Source of the DNA: Agrobacterium tumefaciens
GTDB lineage: Bacteria > Pseudomonadota > Alphaproteobacteria > Rhizobiales > Rhizobiaceae
Reading direction: 5' to 3'
Length of the DNA stretch: 64,000 bases
Assembly (NCBI RefSeq): GCF_013318015.2
Contig: NZ_CP115841.1
Span: 1,860,001-1,924,000 of the forward strand
Shown: piece after piece, positions 25,878-34,929 of the stretch
Layout of the letters: every line of letters starts with the position of its first letter
Numbering within the stretch: the first letter of the stretch is position 1
Notes under the pieces: generated by a model
Database searches by the model: none
What the model saw: the letters and a program-made list of their open reading frames with translations, nothing else
Told to the model about the DNA's origin: nothing
Position numbers and translations under genes: made by a program

Positions 25878-27523
25878 AACACGTCCAACCCCTCAAGCTT
25901 CACGATTCCGGCGTCGAACAGCGGCTCAAAACCCGGCATCGGCAGGATATCCGTGACCTCCATACCCTTCGGGACAGGAAATTCCACCGCCTCACGGGTC
26001 AGGTTGAAAACGAACAGCAGCTTTTCGTCACCCTTGTGGCGCGTGAAGGCCAGCACGTCGAGATTGGTCTTGATGAAGTCCATATCGCCGTCGCGCAATG
26101 CTCCATGGGCTTTGCGAAAGGACAAGACCGCGCGGTAGTGGTTAAGAACCGAGTCCGGCTTGCGCTCCTGCGCATCCGCCGCCTGCATGGCGTGGACATA
26201 GGGCACCGGCAGCCACGGCTTTTCCGCGCTTGAAAAACCCGCATTCGGCTTGCCGGTTTCCCACACCATCGGCGTGCGGCACCCGTCACGCCCCTTGAAG
26301 GCGGGCCAGAAGCGAATGCCGTAGGGGTCACGCAAATCCTCGAAGGCCAGTTCGGCCTCGGTCAGGCCCAGCTCCTCACCCTGATACAGACATATCGAGC
26401 CGCGCAGGCTGGCGAGAACGCAGATGGCGAGCTTCGCAACCCGCGTCTGCTCCTCGGAGCCTTCGGAAAACCGGCTCAGATGGCGCACCACATCGTGGTT
26501 GGAAAAGGCCCAGCACACCCAGCCATCCGTCACCACCTTGCCAAAGGTCTCGACCGAGCCCCGCAGGTGTTTTGCGCTGAAATCCGGGCCAAGCAGATCG
26601 AAGGTATAGCACATGTTGAGTTTGTCATTGCCGGATGTGTAGGCCGCGACCGTCTTCAGCGAGCGTGCGCCGTCCCCCACCTCGCCCACGGTGGCGCGGC
26701 CCTCATATTCATCGAGAAGCGCGCGGAAGCGCTGGAGGAAGGCCACGTTTTCCGGCCGCGTCTTGTCGTAGAGATGATCCTGCATGCCGTAAGGATTGAC
26801 GTCGGACGCATCGAGGCCAAAGCTTTCGTCGTCCAAAAGCGGCGGGTTGTCGCGCAACAGCTTGTCGTGGAAATAGTGATTGACGGTATCGAGACGAAAA
26901 CCGTCCACGCCGCGATCGAGCCAGAACCGTACGGTTTCCAGAAGCGCATCCTGAACATCCGGATTGTGAAAATTGAGATCCGGCTGCGAGGCGAGAAAGC
27001 TGTGCATGTAATATTGCTTGCGCACGCCATCCCATTCCCATGCCGGCCCTCCGAAAACGGAAAGCCAGTTGGTGGGCGCCGTGCCATCCGGTTTGGGATT
27101 GGCCCAAACATACCAGTCCGCCTTGCTGTTGATGCGGCTTGCACGGCTGTCCACGAACCAGGGATGCTTATCGGATGTATGCGAAATCACCTGGTCGATG
27201 ATGACTTTCAGCCCCAGCCGGTGCGCCTCGGCCATCAATGCATCGAAATCGGCAAGCGTGCCGAACATCGGATCGACATTGCAATAATCGGAAACGTCAT
27301 AGCCCATATCGGCCATGGGGGAGGTAAAGAAAGGCGAGAGCCAGATGGCATCGACGCCGAGCGAGGCGATGTAGGACAGCCGCTTCGTCACCCCGGCAAG
27401 ATCGCCGTAACCGTCGCCGGTCGTGTCCTGAAAGGATCGCGGATATACCTGATAGATCACCGCCCCCTTCCACCAGTCCGATTGCGCTTGGGATTTGTGG
27501 ACCGGGGCATGGGTTGTCGGCAT
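25859..27523 (-). CDS. GH13 alpha-glucosidase
   Basis: The 554-residue enzyme has the GH13 TIM barrel. The nucleophile is Asp212 in GFRLDTVNH, the acid/base is Glu281 in VGEVGDG, and the transition-state stabilisers are His343-Asp344 in FSNHDVVRH. Region II reads D-T-V-N; Thr at the residue after the nucleophile is associated with alpha-1,4 preference and Val with alpha-1,6, so maltose or sucrose-type substrates are likely (inference). There is no signal peptide, so it is cytosolic. AGGAG lies 8 bases upstream. No agl transporter genes adjoin it; the only coupled gene is the GNAT protein. Confidence 0.93.
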   Translation of the reverse strand: MPTTHAPVHKSQAQSDWWKGAVIYQVYPRSFQDTTGDGYGDLAGVTKRLSYIASLGVDAIWLSPFFTSPMADMGYDVSDYCNVDPMFGTLADFDALMAEAHRLGLKVIIDQVISHTSDKHPWFVDSRASRINSKADWYVWANPKPDGTAPTNWLSVFGGPAWEWDGVRKQYYMHSFLASQPDLNFHNPDVQDALLETVRFWLDRGVDGFRLDTVNHYFHDKLLRDNPPLLDDESFGLDASDVNPYGMQDHLYDKTRPENVAFLQRFRALLDEYEGRATVGEVGDGARSLKTVAAYTSGNDKLNMCYTFDLLGPDFSAKHLRGSVETFGKVVTDGWVCWAFSNHDVVRHLSRFSEGSEEQTRVAKLAICVLASLRGSICLYQGEELGLTEAELAFEDLRDPYGIRFWPAFKGRDGCRTPMVWETGKPNAGFSSAEKPWLPVPYVHAMQAADAQERKPDSVLNHYRAVLSFRKAHGALRDGDMDFIKTNLDVLAFTRHKGDEKLLFVFNLTREAVEFPVPKGMEVTDILPMPGFEPLFDAGIVKLEGLDVFCGVVA

Positions 27524-27678
27524 GAGCGATCTCCTGATGAGGGTTGGTCCGAGAATATAAAGCAGCTGTCCCTGCGTAAACCGGAACTTCGCAAATGCCC
27601 AAAATCACCGCGAAGCGGGCTTGTCAGGCACCTCCTGTCGTCGTAATCCCGAAGGTAAAGCAAGTGGAGGATGACGGC

Positions 27679-28599
27679 GTGGGCGGACGGTTTCTGTCGA
27701 TTGGCGAATGTATGGTGGAACTGTCGCAGGCCGGAAACGGGCTGCTGCGCAAGGGTTTTGCCGGTGATACCTTCAATACGGCATGGTATGCACGTGCCTG
27801 CCTGCCAGAAGACTGGTCCGTCGATTATTTCACCGCACTCGGCGACGATCCTCTTTCGCAGGACATGCTGGCCTTCATTGCAGATGCCGGTATCGGCACG
27901 GAAAAAATCCGCCGCATCAAGGGCGGCACACCCGGCCTTTACCTCATCAACCTCAAGGATGGTGAGCGCACCTTCAGCTATTGGCGCAACGCCGCCGCAG
28001 CAAGGCAACTCGCAGCAGATGCGGACCACCTGCGCAAGACGGTTGAAAGCGCCGACGTCATCTATTTTTCTGGCATCACGCTCGCCATTCTCGCCTCGCC
28101 GCACGATGTCGATACTTTCTTTGCGGAACTGCGCCGCGCCAAGGCAGCGGGCAAGCCCGTGGTCTTCGACCCGAACATCCGCCCGCGCCTCTGGTCCGAC
28201 AAGGACACGATGCTGGAGACGATTACCAACGGCGCACGCGCCGCAACGCTGGTAATGCCAAGTTTCGATGACGAAGCCAGCCATTTCGGCGACACATCCG
28301 TCGAGGCCACAATCGAGCGTTACCGTGCACTCGGCGTCGCCAACATCGTCGTCAAGGATGGCGCAAAGGGTGCGACACTCGATTTCAGCGGCGCACGCAG
28401 CCACGCTCCGGCGGTAGAAGCCGTGGATGTGGTGGATACGACAAGTGCAGGCGACAGTTTCAACGGCGCGTTTCTCGCCCGATATGTAACCGGCAGTTCG
28501 CCGCACGACGCCGCCGTCTTTGCCGCACGGGCAGCGGCAACCGTCATCGGCCATCACGGCGCGCTGATCAGCCCCGAGCTTCTTCCGCTGGTCGGATGA
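27679..28599 (+). CDS. kdgK: PfkB-family sugar kinase, probable 2-dehydro-3-deoxygluconokinase
   Basis: The roughly 306-residue protein begins GRFLSIGECMVELS, has GFAGDTFNTAWYARA at the sugar site and ends with the PfkB signature DTTSAGDSFNGAFLA, where the catalytic Asp lies in AGDSF. These fit KDG kinase, which phosphorylates 2-keto-3-deoxygluconate in the Entner-Doudoroff and hexuronate routes; other ribokinase-family substrates cannot be excluded. GTG27679 is chosen because GGAGG lies 8 bases upstream. A longer frame from 27595 has no ribosome site and adds a non-family N-terminus. Confidence 0.85.
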   Translation: MGGRFLSIGECMVELSQAGNGLLRKGFAGDTFNTAWYARACLPEDWSVDYFTALGDDPLSQDMLAFIADAGIGTEKIRRIKGGTPGLYLINLKDGERTFSYWRNAAAARQLAADADHLRKTVESADVIYFSGITLAILASPHDVDTFFAELRRAKAAGKPVVFDPNIRPRLWSDKDTMLETITNGARAATLVMPSFDDEASHFGDTSVEATIERYRALGVANIVVKDGAKGATLDFSGARSHAPAVEAVDVVDTTSAGDSFNGAFLARYVTGSSPHDAAVFAARAAATVIGHHGALISPELLPLVG

Positions 28600-28625
28600 T
28601 GCCAGACGGAACCGGCTTCCTGATA

Positions 28626-28645
28626 CCTGTGCTTGTCACAGGGAT
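28626..28645 (+). repeat. Solo arm of an RPE/RIME-like palindromic repeat
   Basis: The 20 bases at 28626-28645 are identical to 52899-52918 in the longer element at 52892-53008. The internal CCTGTG-CTTGT-CACAGG is a small palindrome. No second arm was found here. Confidence 0.6.
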
Positions 28646-28808
28646 GACCAGGAGCGTGCATTACGGACAGAGCAAGCTTGTGTGTGCAAAGGACACTTCT
28701 CTACCCTCATCCGCCCTGACATGATCCTGTAACACGCACGCCGCATATACGGGCGGAAGCCGGGTGGTGGGGAATCGCCCGCGCGCAGTCGAGCAGGATC
28801 GGTGTTTC

Positions 28809-29858
28809 ATGACGAGAATCACGATTGTCACAGATGCCTGGCACCCGCAGGTCAACGGCGTGGTTCGTTCCATCGAAAATACCAATACGGAACTCGCGCG
28901 GCTGGGCGTGGATGTGCACATGGTGACACCGCAGAGTTTCTACAGCATCCCCTGCCCGACCTATCCGGAAATCCGCCTGTCAGTCGCCGGCTATCGCCGT
29001 GTCGCGGCGGAGATTGAAAAAAGCCAGCCCTCCTTCGTGCACATCGCCACCGAGGGTCCGCTGGGTTTCATGGCGCGGCGCTGGTGCGTGAAGAACAGGA
29101 TGCGTTTTTCCACCAGCTATCACACCCGCTTTCCCGAATATGTCGCGGCGCGCTTCCCCATCCCGGAAAGCTGGCTTTACGCTTTCGTGCGCTGGTTTCA
29201 CAACGGTGGCAACACCTGCATGGTGGCGACGCCAAGCCTGGAGACCGAGCTTGAGGCCCGCGGGGTTCGCAACTTGAAGCGCTGGAGCCGCGGCATCGAT
29301 GCCGAACTGTTCCATCCACGTCCGAAAACGTCGCTGCCTTTCGATCTGCCGAGACCGATCTTCATGACGGTCGGTCGTGTGGCGGTGGAAAAAAACCTGC
29401 CTGAATTCCTCGACCTCGAGCTGCCCGGATCGAAGGTCGTGATCGGCGATGGCCCGGCGCGCCATGAATTGCAGGAAAAATATCCGGACGTGCTGTTTAC
29501 CGGCATCAAGACCGGGGAAGAACTCGCGGCTGCCTATGCGCAGGCCGATGTCTTCGTTTTCCCGTCCAAGACCGACACATTCGGCAACACCATTCTGGAA
29601 GCGCTGGCGAGCGGTGTGCCGGTGGCCGCCTTCCCCGTTACCGGGCCGATCGATATTCTCGGCGGCAATCCCGGGGCAGGCGCGCTGAATGACAATCTTC
29701 GCGACGCGTGTCTTGCAGCGCTCCATTGTTCATCGCAGGAGGCCCTGGCGCTTTCCAAAAGCTACAGCTGGGAAAAGGCATCGCGGCAATTCCTCGACAA
29801 CGTCATTCACGCCGCCGGAAAATCCCTGCCGCTTTTGTCCCGCTCACGACTTGCCTGA
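28809..29858 (+). CDS. GT4 family glycosyltransferase
   Basis: The 349-residue protein has the GT-B fold: an N-terminal Rossmann domain starting ITIVTDAWHPQVNGVVRSI with the glycine-rich acceptor loop, and a C-terminal nucleotide-sugar domain with VGRVAVEKNLPEFLDL, GDGPARHELQEKYPDVLFTG and the E-x7-E motif in FPSKTDTFGNTILEALASGVPVAAF. These are marks of GT4 retaining enzymes such as SqdX/MgtA-type lipid glycosyltransferases. Acceptor and donor are not determinable. The ATG at 28809 gives the family N-terminus; an upstream in-frame start would add 15 non-family residues. Confidence 0.9.
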   Translation: MTRITIVTDAWHPQVNGVVRSIENTNTELARLGVDVHMVTPQSFYSIPCPTYPEIRLSVAGYRRVAAEIEKSQPSFVHIATEGPLGFMARRWCVKNRMRFSTSYHTRFPEYVAARFPIPESWLYAFVRWFHNGGNTCMVATPSLETELEARGVRNLKRWSRGIDAELFHPRPKTSLPFDLPRPIFMTVGRVAVEKNLPEFLDLELPGSKVVIGDGPARHELQEKYPDVLFTGIKTGEELAAAYAQADVFVFPSKTDTFGNTILEALASGVPVAAFPVTGPIDILGGNPGAGALNDNLRDACLAALHCSSQEALALSKSYSWEKASRQFLDNVIHAAGKSLPLLSRSRLA

Positions 29859-30048
29859 CGTGGAGACACATTGATCCCCGACATTTTATCGGGGAACGGT
29901 GGACGAAACAAAGCAGGAGTGTCACAAGACGATCTGGACGCGACCGCCGTTATCTTTAGAACGGGGTCGGGCTGCTGATTGACGTCAGGCGGCTGCCGCG
30001 AGATCACGCTGGCCGTCCTAATTTCACAAAGACTTATCCCGTCTCAGA

Positions 30049-30657
30049 TCACCACGCGCCGACGAGCGCCTGGCCGGAAAGCGGCACCGTCCGCGCCTTG
30101 CCGTTCCGCTCCGTGACCGAAAGCGACGGGGACATCTGTTTCGGCGACTTGCGGAACCAGTTCGCGGCGACGCTCGCCAGATCGCCAATCATCGCCTGCT
30201 TATGCCAGTCGGCAAAACGCCGCGCGGTGGCTTCCGGCTCGGAGCGGTAGAAGAAATCGCCGGAATGATCGAGATCGTTGATAGAAGCCGCCATGGCCGA
30301 TAGCGGACGCTGAAACATCTTCGGGGGCACGGAAAGTTCGCGTGCGCTCTGCGAAAAAGCGGGCGCCATGAAATCGATCGCCCATCCCTCCGCTTCGACC
30401 CAGCAATGGAAATTATCGCCAGCGCCCGTTACGTAACCATCGTCACGATGGTCCGCAAAAAGCATGACCGTTCCACCAAGATTATAAGCGGCAAGCCCGC
30501 CCTTCGGCACAGCTTTCACCTTGTAATGCTGCTGAAGGATGAAGGCGCCGAAGGTGCTGAAATACATGCAGGCCGTAGCCGGGTCGGCATTGTCGTTGAC
30601 GAGCAGGCTGTTGATGACGCGGTAAATCCGGTGATAGTCGGTCTGCTTGATCAACAT
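30049..30657 (-). CDS. DUF2026 family protein, transglutaminase/papain-like residues
   Basis: The 202-residue protein fits DUF2026. A Cys (C30 in PATACMYFS) ahead of His84 and Trp86 in NFHCWVE and Asp95 in AIDFMAP make a Cys-His-Asp order like that of transglutaminase or NlpC-type thiol enzymes. That catalytic reading is inference. No signal peptide is seen. It is separated from Der by a palindromic repeat element and stands alone. Confidence 0.75.
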   Translation of the reverse strand: MLIKQTDYHRIYRVINSLLVNDNADPATACMYFSTFGAFILQQHYKVKAVPKGGLAAYNLGGTVMLFADHRDDGYVTGAGDNFHCWVEAEGWAIDFMAPAFSQSARELSVPPKMFQRPLSAMAASINDLDHSGDFFYRSEPEATARRFADWHKQAMIGDLASVAANWFRKSPKQMSPSLSVTERNGKARTVPLSGQALVGAW

Positions 30658-30753
30658 GGTTTTTTACTCGCCGGTTTTATGATTATCGGAAGGCAACGGG
30701 AGAGACCGGTTCACCGTCGATCTCGATATTGGTGAGACCTCGGCCCCACGCGA

Positions 30754-30841
30754 CGTCATCCTCGGGCTTGTCCCGAGGATCTACCTCCCGAGTCGCAAAA
30801 TCGAAAGTTTGCAGATTCTCGGGACTAGCGCGAGAATAACG
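30754..30841. repeat. RPE/RIME-like palindromic repeat element
   Basis: Two 31-base arms (30754-30784 and 30811-30841) are inverted copies with about 25 matching positions. Each arm is itself a palindrome, for example TCCTCGGG-CTTGT-CCCGAGGA. The element lies between the stop of der and the DUF2026 start. It has the build of intergenic mosaic repeats common in Rhizobiaceae. Confidence 0.75.
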
Positions 30842-30864
30842 GAGGAGAGGTTTTCAGCAGCCGA

Positions 30865-32295
30865 TTACCGCCTCTTCTTCGCCTTGCTCTCGAACGGATT
30901 ATCGGAGCCACGATAATGCACACGGATCGGCACGCCCGGCATGTCGAAATCCTTGCGCAGACCGTTCACGAGGTAGCGCGTGTAGCTCTCCGGAATGGCT
31001 TCCGGTCGGGTGCAGGAAATCATGAAGGCCGGAGGGCGCGCCTTTACCTGCGTCATGTATTTCAGCTTGAGGCGGCGGCCGGAAACGGCCGGCGGCGGAT
31101 GCTGCGTGGTCTGCGCATCGAGCCAGCGGTTGAGCTTGGCGGTCGAGATGCGGCGGTTCCAGATCTTGTCGGTATCGATGATGTTCTGCATCAACCGGTC
31201 AAGGCCATAGCCCGTCTGGCCGGACATAGGCACGGCGCGAATGCCGCGGGCCTGCGGCAGAAGCCGCTCGGTCTTTTCACGCAGATCGGCCAGAAACGCC
31301 TGCGGATCTTCAACCAGATCCCATTTGTTGAAGGCAAGCACGGCGGCGCGGCCTTCGCGGATAACGAGATCGACCAGCTGCAGGTCCTGCTTTTCGAACG
31401 GAATGGTGCTGTCGAACACGATCACCACCGTTTCGGCGAAACGAATGGAGCGCAGGGAATCCGCGACCGAGAGCTTCTCCAGCTTTTCCGTCACCCTGGC
31501 CTTGCGGCGCATGCCGGCCGTGTCGAACATCTTGATGGTGCGGCCGCGCCAATCCCACTCGACGGAAATACTGTCGCGGGTAATGCCCGCTTCCGGGCCG
31601 GTTAGCAGGCGGTCTTCACCAAGGAAACGGTTGATGAGGGTGGACTTGCCCGCATTCGGTCGGCCGATGATGGCGACGCGCAGCGGCTTGGTCTCGTCAT
31701 AAACAGGCTCTTCTTCTTCCTCTTCCTCGCTACCGGGCTCAGTGCGCGGAAGAACGATATCGGTCTCCGCCTCATCCACTTCAGGCGGGAAGGCGACGTC
31801 TTCGCCGATCGCCTCGACGATGGCGTCGCGCAGATCGATCATGCCCTGGCCATGTTCGGCCGAGATGGCGCACGGGTCGCCAAGACCAAGCGTAAAGGCA
31901 TCGTAGAAGCCCGCATCGGAACCGCGCGCCTCGGACTTGTTGGCCACCAGAACCACCGGCTTGCCACGACGGCGCAGCATTTCGGCCAGCGTTTCATCGG
32001 CGGGCGTCAGGCCTGCCTTGGCGTCAACGACAAAAAGCGTCACATCGGCTTCGTCGATCGCCGCTTCGGTCTGCGCCCACATGCGGCCCTGAAGCGTCTC
32101 CGGCCCGGATTGCTCCAGACCGGCGGTATCGATGATGGTGAAACGAAGGTCGACAAGCTTCGCGTCGCCCGGGCGGCGGTCACGGGTCACGCCCGGCGTA
32201 TCGTCGACAAGCGCCAGCTTCTTTCCGACCAGACGGTTGAAAAGCGTGGACTTGCCGACATTGGGGCGCCCGACTATGGCGACGGTGAAGCTCAT
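30865..32295 (-). CDS. der: Ribosome-assembly GTPase Der (EngA)
   Basis: The 476-residue protein carries two tandem GTPase domains and a KH-like C-terminus, unique to Der. G1 motifs are GRPNVGKST (8-16) and GRPNAGKST (about 211-219); DTPG/DTAG switch II motifs and NKSE in domain 1 and NKWD in domain 2 follow. A Glu-rich linker ([16 protein letters not shown]) separates the domains. It is needed for 50S subunit maturation. It lies 33 bases downstream of a TPR membrane protein gene, the usual neighbour in this lineage. Confidence 0.97.
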   Translation of the reverse strand: MSFTVAIVGRPNVGKSTLFNRLVGKKLALVDDTPGVTRDRRPGDAKLVDLRFTIIDTAGLEQSGPETLQGRMWAQTEAAIDEADVTLFVVDAKAGLTPADETLAEMLRRRGKPVVLVANKSEARGSDAGFYDAFTLGLGDPCAISAEHGQGMIDLRDAIVEAIGEDVAFPPEVDEAETDIVLPRTEPGSEEEEEEEPVYDETKPLRVAIIGRPNAGKSTLINRFLGEDRLLTGPEAGITRDSISVEWDWRGRTIKMFDTAGMRRKARVTEKLEKLSVADSLRSIRFAETVVIVFDSTIPFEKQDLQLVDLVIREGRAAVLAFNKWDLVEDPQAFLADLREKTERLLPQARGIRAVPMSGQTGYGLDRLMQNIIDTDKIWNRRISTAKLNRWLDAQTTQHPPPAVSGRRLKLKYMTQVKARPPAFMISCTRPEAIPESYTRYLVNGLRKDFDMPGVPIRVHYRGSDNPFESKAKKRR

Positions 32296-32328
32296 TGATC
32301 GTTAATCCTTGGAGGTGGGAAAGCCGTG

Positions 32329-33000
32329 TTAGACAGCTTTGCCCGAAGCAGTGATATTGTCGAGCATGATCTGCGCGCGGTTCGTCACATTGCGTGGCGC
32401 CTGCGCGTCGCTGACGATCTGCTCGAACCATTGTTTGGCCTTGGCGAAATCGCCAGCCTTGTATGCGGCAAGACCAAGGGCTTCGCGAGCCGATGCACGC
32501 ATGGTCTGGCCTTCGCCGCTCAACGGCTCCGCAAGTGCAACGACCTGATCATACGTACCGTTGTCAACCAGCAGCCAAGCCGCGCGCACCTTCGCCGTAT
32601 CGCGGAAGACCTGCGGGGCAGACGTGTCGTTGCCGATCGCGGTGAAGGCAGCGATGGCGCCGGCCGCATCGCCCTTCTGCGAAAGCAGCGTCGCAGAACG
32701 GAACTTCGCCAGCACCGGATAATTGCCATGACCGGAGGTTTCAAGATCGGCAAAGGCCTTCAGCGCTTCGTCCGTCTTGTTGTCGGAAGCAAGCTTCAGC
32801 GCCGCAATGAACTGGTCGCCGGAATTGGAAGCGCGGCTGGTGTTCCAGTATTCGTAGATGCCGGCACCGGCGGCGCCCACAACCACGAGAACGGCGGCGC
32901 CAACGACCACGATACCGTAGCGGCCCCAGAAACGGGAAAGCTGCTCGGAACGGATCTGCTCGTTCACTTCGCGGATAAAGGTATCATTTTCGTTTGCCAT
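32329..33000 (-). CDS. YfgM-like tetratricopeptide membrane protein
   Basis: The 223-residue protein has a short cytosolic N-terminus, one membrane anchor at about 31-55 (YGIVVVGAAVLVVVGAAGAGIYEYW) and a periplasmic helical-repeat region of TPR type (PF09976-like). YfgM proteins in enterobacteria act with the Sec translocon and chaperones; the role here is inferred. The start at 33000 has GGAG 6 bases upstream; an upstream in-frame start at 33081 lacks support. It precedes der with a 33-base gap, so they form an operon. Confidence 0.88.
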   Translation of the reverse strand: MANENDTFIREVNEQIRSEQLSRFWGRYGIVVVGAAVLVVVGAAGAGIYEYWNTSRASNSGDQFIAALKLASDNKTDEALKAFADLETSGHGNYPVLAKFRSATLLSQKGDAAGAIAAFTAIGNDTSAPQVFRDTAKVRAAWLLVDNGTYDQVVALAEPLSGEGQTMRASAREALGLAAYKAGDFAKAKQWFEQIVSDAQAPRNVTNRAQIMLDNITASGKAV

Positions 33001-33154
33001 CAAATTCTCCGTTACCCGCGCGGAGATCGTCGCCGATCCATCCGTTCGCAGACATACCAAGCCGCTTACCCGGGTCAGCAAAAGTCCGGCCGACGGGTCA
33101 TGGTCGGCCTTCTAGCCTATTTTGCCTGATATGTAAGGGGGAAACGTTGATTTC

Positions 33155-33739
33155 CTACATGGCGATGGGCTGAACGCCGATCAACCATTCGTGCAGTTTC
33201 AGGATGAAAGCGCCCCAGAGAACGATGCCGCCGACGATGGCCACCAGATCGTAACGGCCCGAGACGAAGGGACGGACCACTTTTTCACCCGCTCTTTCCC
33301 GGCGCTTCAGCGAAATCCGCATCACCACACCCCAGGCGAGGAACGATGCAAAGAGAAGAATCGAAGAGGTCTCTCCATTCGCCAGAAGATGGGCGAGCGC
33401 CCAGATCTTGACCGCCAGAATGAGCGGATGTTTGGTTCTGGTTGCGATGTGGCCAGCCGGGATGAGGCTGGCGATAAGACAGATCATCGCGGGCAGCATC
33501 AGGGTCACGGCGAGGTGGCTCGTCCAGACCGGCGGGTTCCACAGAACGCCGGTTTCCTGTCGCGCCTCGCCAAACGCATAGATGACGAGACCGAGCGTTA
33601 TGAGGCTTGCGAGAGAATAGACGCCCTTGAACGGTCCTTCTCCCATCTTCGCGATCATCTGCGCGCGAAATCGCGGCGCAAACACCTTCAAAAGATGCGT
33701 CAGGAAAAACAAGGCAAGACAGAGTACGAGAAAAAGCAT
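33155..33739 (-). CDS. NnrU family membrane protein
   Basis: The 194-residue protein has five to six membrane segments and the NnrU signatures FFLTHLLKVFAPRFRAQM near the start and RTKHPLILAVKIWALAHLLANGETSSILLFASFLAWGVVMR in the middle, where the conserved His residues fall. NnrU is associated with nitric oxide metabolism in denitrifiers, though this branch is also found without denitrification genes. None adjoin it here, but pseudoazurin is in the same window. Confidence 0.88.
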   Translation of the reverse strand: MLFLVLCLALFFLTHLLKVFAPRFRAQMIAKMGEGPFKGVYSLASLITLGLVIYAFGEARQETGVLWNPPVWTSHLAVTLMLPAMICLIASLIPAGHIATRTKHPLILAVKIWALAHLLANGETSSILLFASFLAWGVVMRISLKRRERAGEKVVRPFVSGRYDLVAIVGGIVLWGAFILKLHEWLIGVQPIAM

Positions 33740-33890
33740 GGAACACGGTCCCCCGGTGGAACGGAATGCGGCCTCATTACCGCGACGCAGAAAAGGAATT
33801 AGGCTGAAAGACGTAAAAAAGCCAGTTTATTCAAAGCTTCGCCTTATTCCACACGCAAAAGGCAGCGGTGTTTCACATGACGGATGCCTG

Positions 33891-34874
33891 ATGTTTCGCC
33901 CATTGACTGCTTTTTCCCTGTCGCTCTGCCTTACCCTTCCCGCTTTTGCCGAAAATGCGGAGAAGCCGAAGCAGCTCGTCATCGTTTCTTTCGACGGTGC
34001 GGGCGACAATTCGCTGTGGGAAAGAAGTCGGGCGACGGCGAAGGAGGTCAACGCGCATTTTACCTATTTCCTCGCCTGCACGCTGGTGATGGACCGCAAG
34101 ACCAGCGCCAAGACCTATCAGGGCCCCGGCCAGAAGGCCGGGCGCTCCAATGTCGGATTTGGCCAGTCGCCGGAAGAGGTGGAGACGCGGCTGCGCAACA
34201 TCTGGTCGGCCTATCGCGAAGGCCACGAGATCGGCAATCACACCTGCGGACATTTCGATGGCGGCCAATGGACCGCCGAGCAATGGGACGGCGAGTTCAC
34301 CACCTTCACCAGCACGCTGGAAAATGCCTGGCAGATGATTGGCAAGAAGGGTGAAGAACCCGAAGGCTGGCGTGACATGGTGAAAAACATCAACGGTTTC
34401 CGCGCGCCCTATCTTTCGCAGGGGCCGGCGCTGACCGCAGCCCAGAAGAAACACGGCTTCGTTTATGACGCCACCAGCATCACCAAGGGACCGGAATGGC
34501 CGGTGGAGCGCGACGGCATCGAACATTTCGGTCTGCCGCTGGTTCCGGAAGGCCCCGGCAATCGCCCGATCATCGCCATGGACTACAACCTCTTCATCCG
34601 CCACTCCATCGGCATCGAGACGCCGGACCGAGCGCAGGAATTCGAGGACCGCGCCTATGCGGCGTTTCGCACCGCTTTCGACAAGCAGTATAATGGCGAA
34701 CGCATCCCTCTGCAGATGGGCTTCCATTTCGTGAAGATGAATGGCGGCGCCTATTGGAACGCCTATGAGCGTTTGCTGCGCGAAGTCTGCCGCAGGGACG
34801 ATGTCGCCTGCGTGAGTTACGCCGAGGCCATGCCGATCATCAAGGCGCGCAGGAAGCAGAAGACAGAGGGCTAA
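33891..34874 (+). CDS. Secreted polysaccharide deacetylase (NodB-fold)
   Basis: The 327-residue protein has a signal peptide (MFRPLTAFSLSLCLTLPAFA) and a NodB-homology domain. Metal and catalytic motifs are FDGAGDNSLW in motif 1, GNHTCGH (HxxxH) in motif 2 and FRAPYLSQG in motif 3. Motif 1 reads F-D-G-A rather than the common F-D-D-G, so the catalytic base may differ. The substrate could be peptidoglycan or an exopolysaccharide. The start is chosen for the signal peptide; the frame is open further upstream without a good start. It converges on bacA through a shared terminator. Confidence 0.85.
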   Translation: MFRPLTAFSLSLCLTLPAFAENAEKPKQLVIVSFDGAGDNSLWERSRATAKEVNAHFTYFLACTLVMDRKTSAKTYQGPGQKAGRSNVGFGQSPEEVETRLRNIWSAYREGHEIGNHTCGHFDGGQWTAEQWDGEFTTFTSTLENAWQMIGKKGEEPEGWRDMVKNINGFRAPYLSQGPALTAAQKKHGFVYDATSITKGPEWPVERDGIEHFGLPLVPEGPGNRPIIAMDYNLFIRHSIGIETPDRAQEFEDRAYAAFRTAFDKQYNGERIPLQMGFHFVKMNGGAYWNAYERLLREVCRRDDVACVSYAEAMPIIKARRKQKTEG

Positions 34875-34892
34875 GGTTCCCGGATACAATGC

Positions 34893-34925
34893 AAAAGGGC
34901 GGCCAGTCGGCCGCCCTTTTTGTTT
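34893..34925. terminator. Bidirectional terminator between the deacetylase gene and bacA
   Basis: A perfect 12-bp stem (34893-34904 with 34909-34920) with a 4-nt loop has A/T runs on both sides, so it serves both convergent genes. Confidence 0.93.
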
Positions 34926-34929
34926 TCCG

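Noticed and set aside
26480..27646. 388-codon plus-strand frame over the alpha-glucosidase
   Set aside because: Antisense to a GH13 enzyme with all catalytic residues; no family features.
29875..29895. Small hairpin TCCCCGA/TCGGGGA after the glycosyltransferase gene
   Set aside because: Short stem with no T tract; not strong enough to call a terminator.
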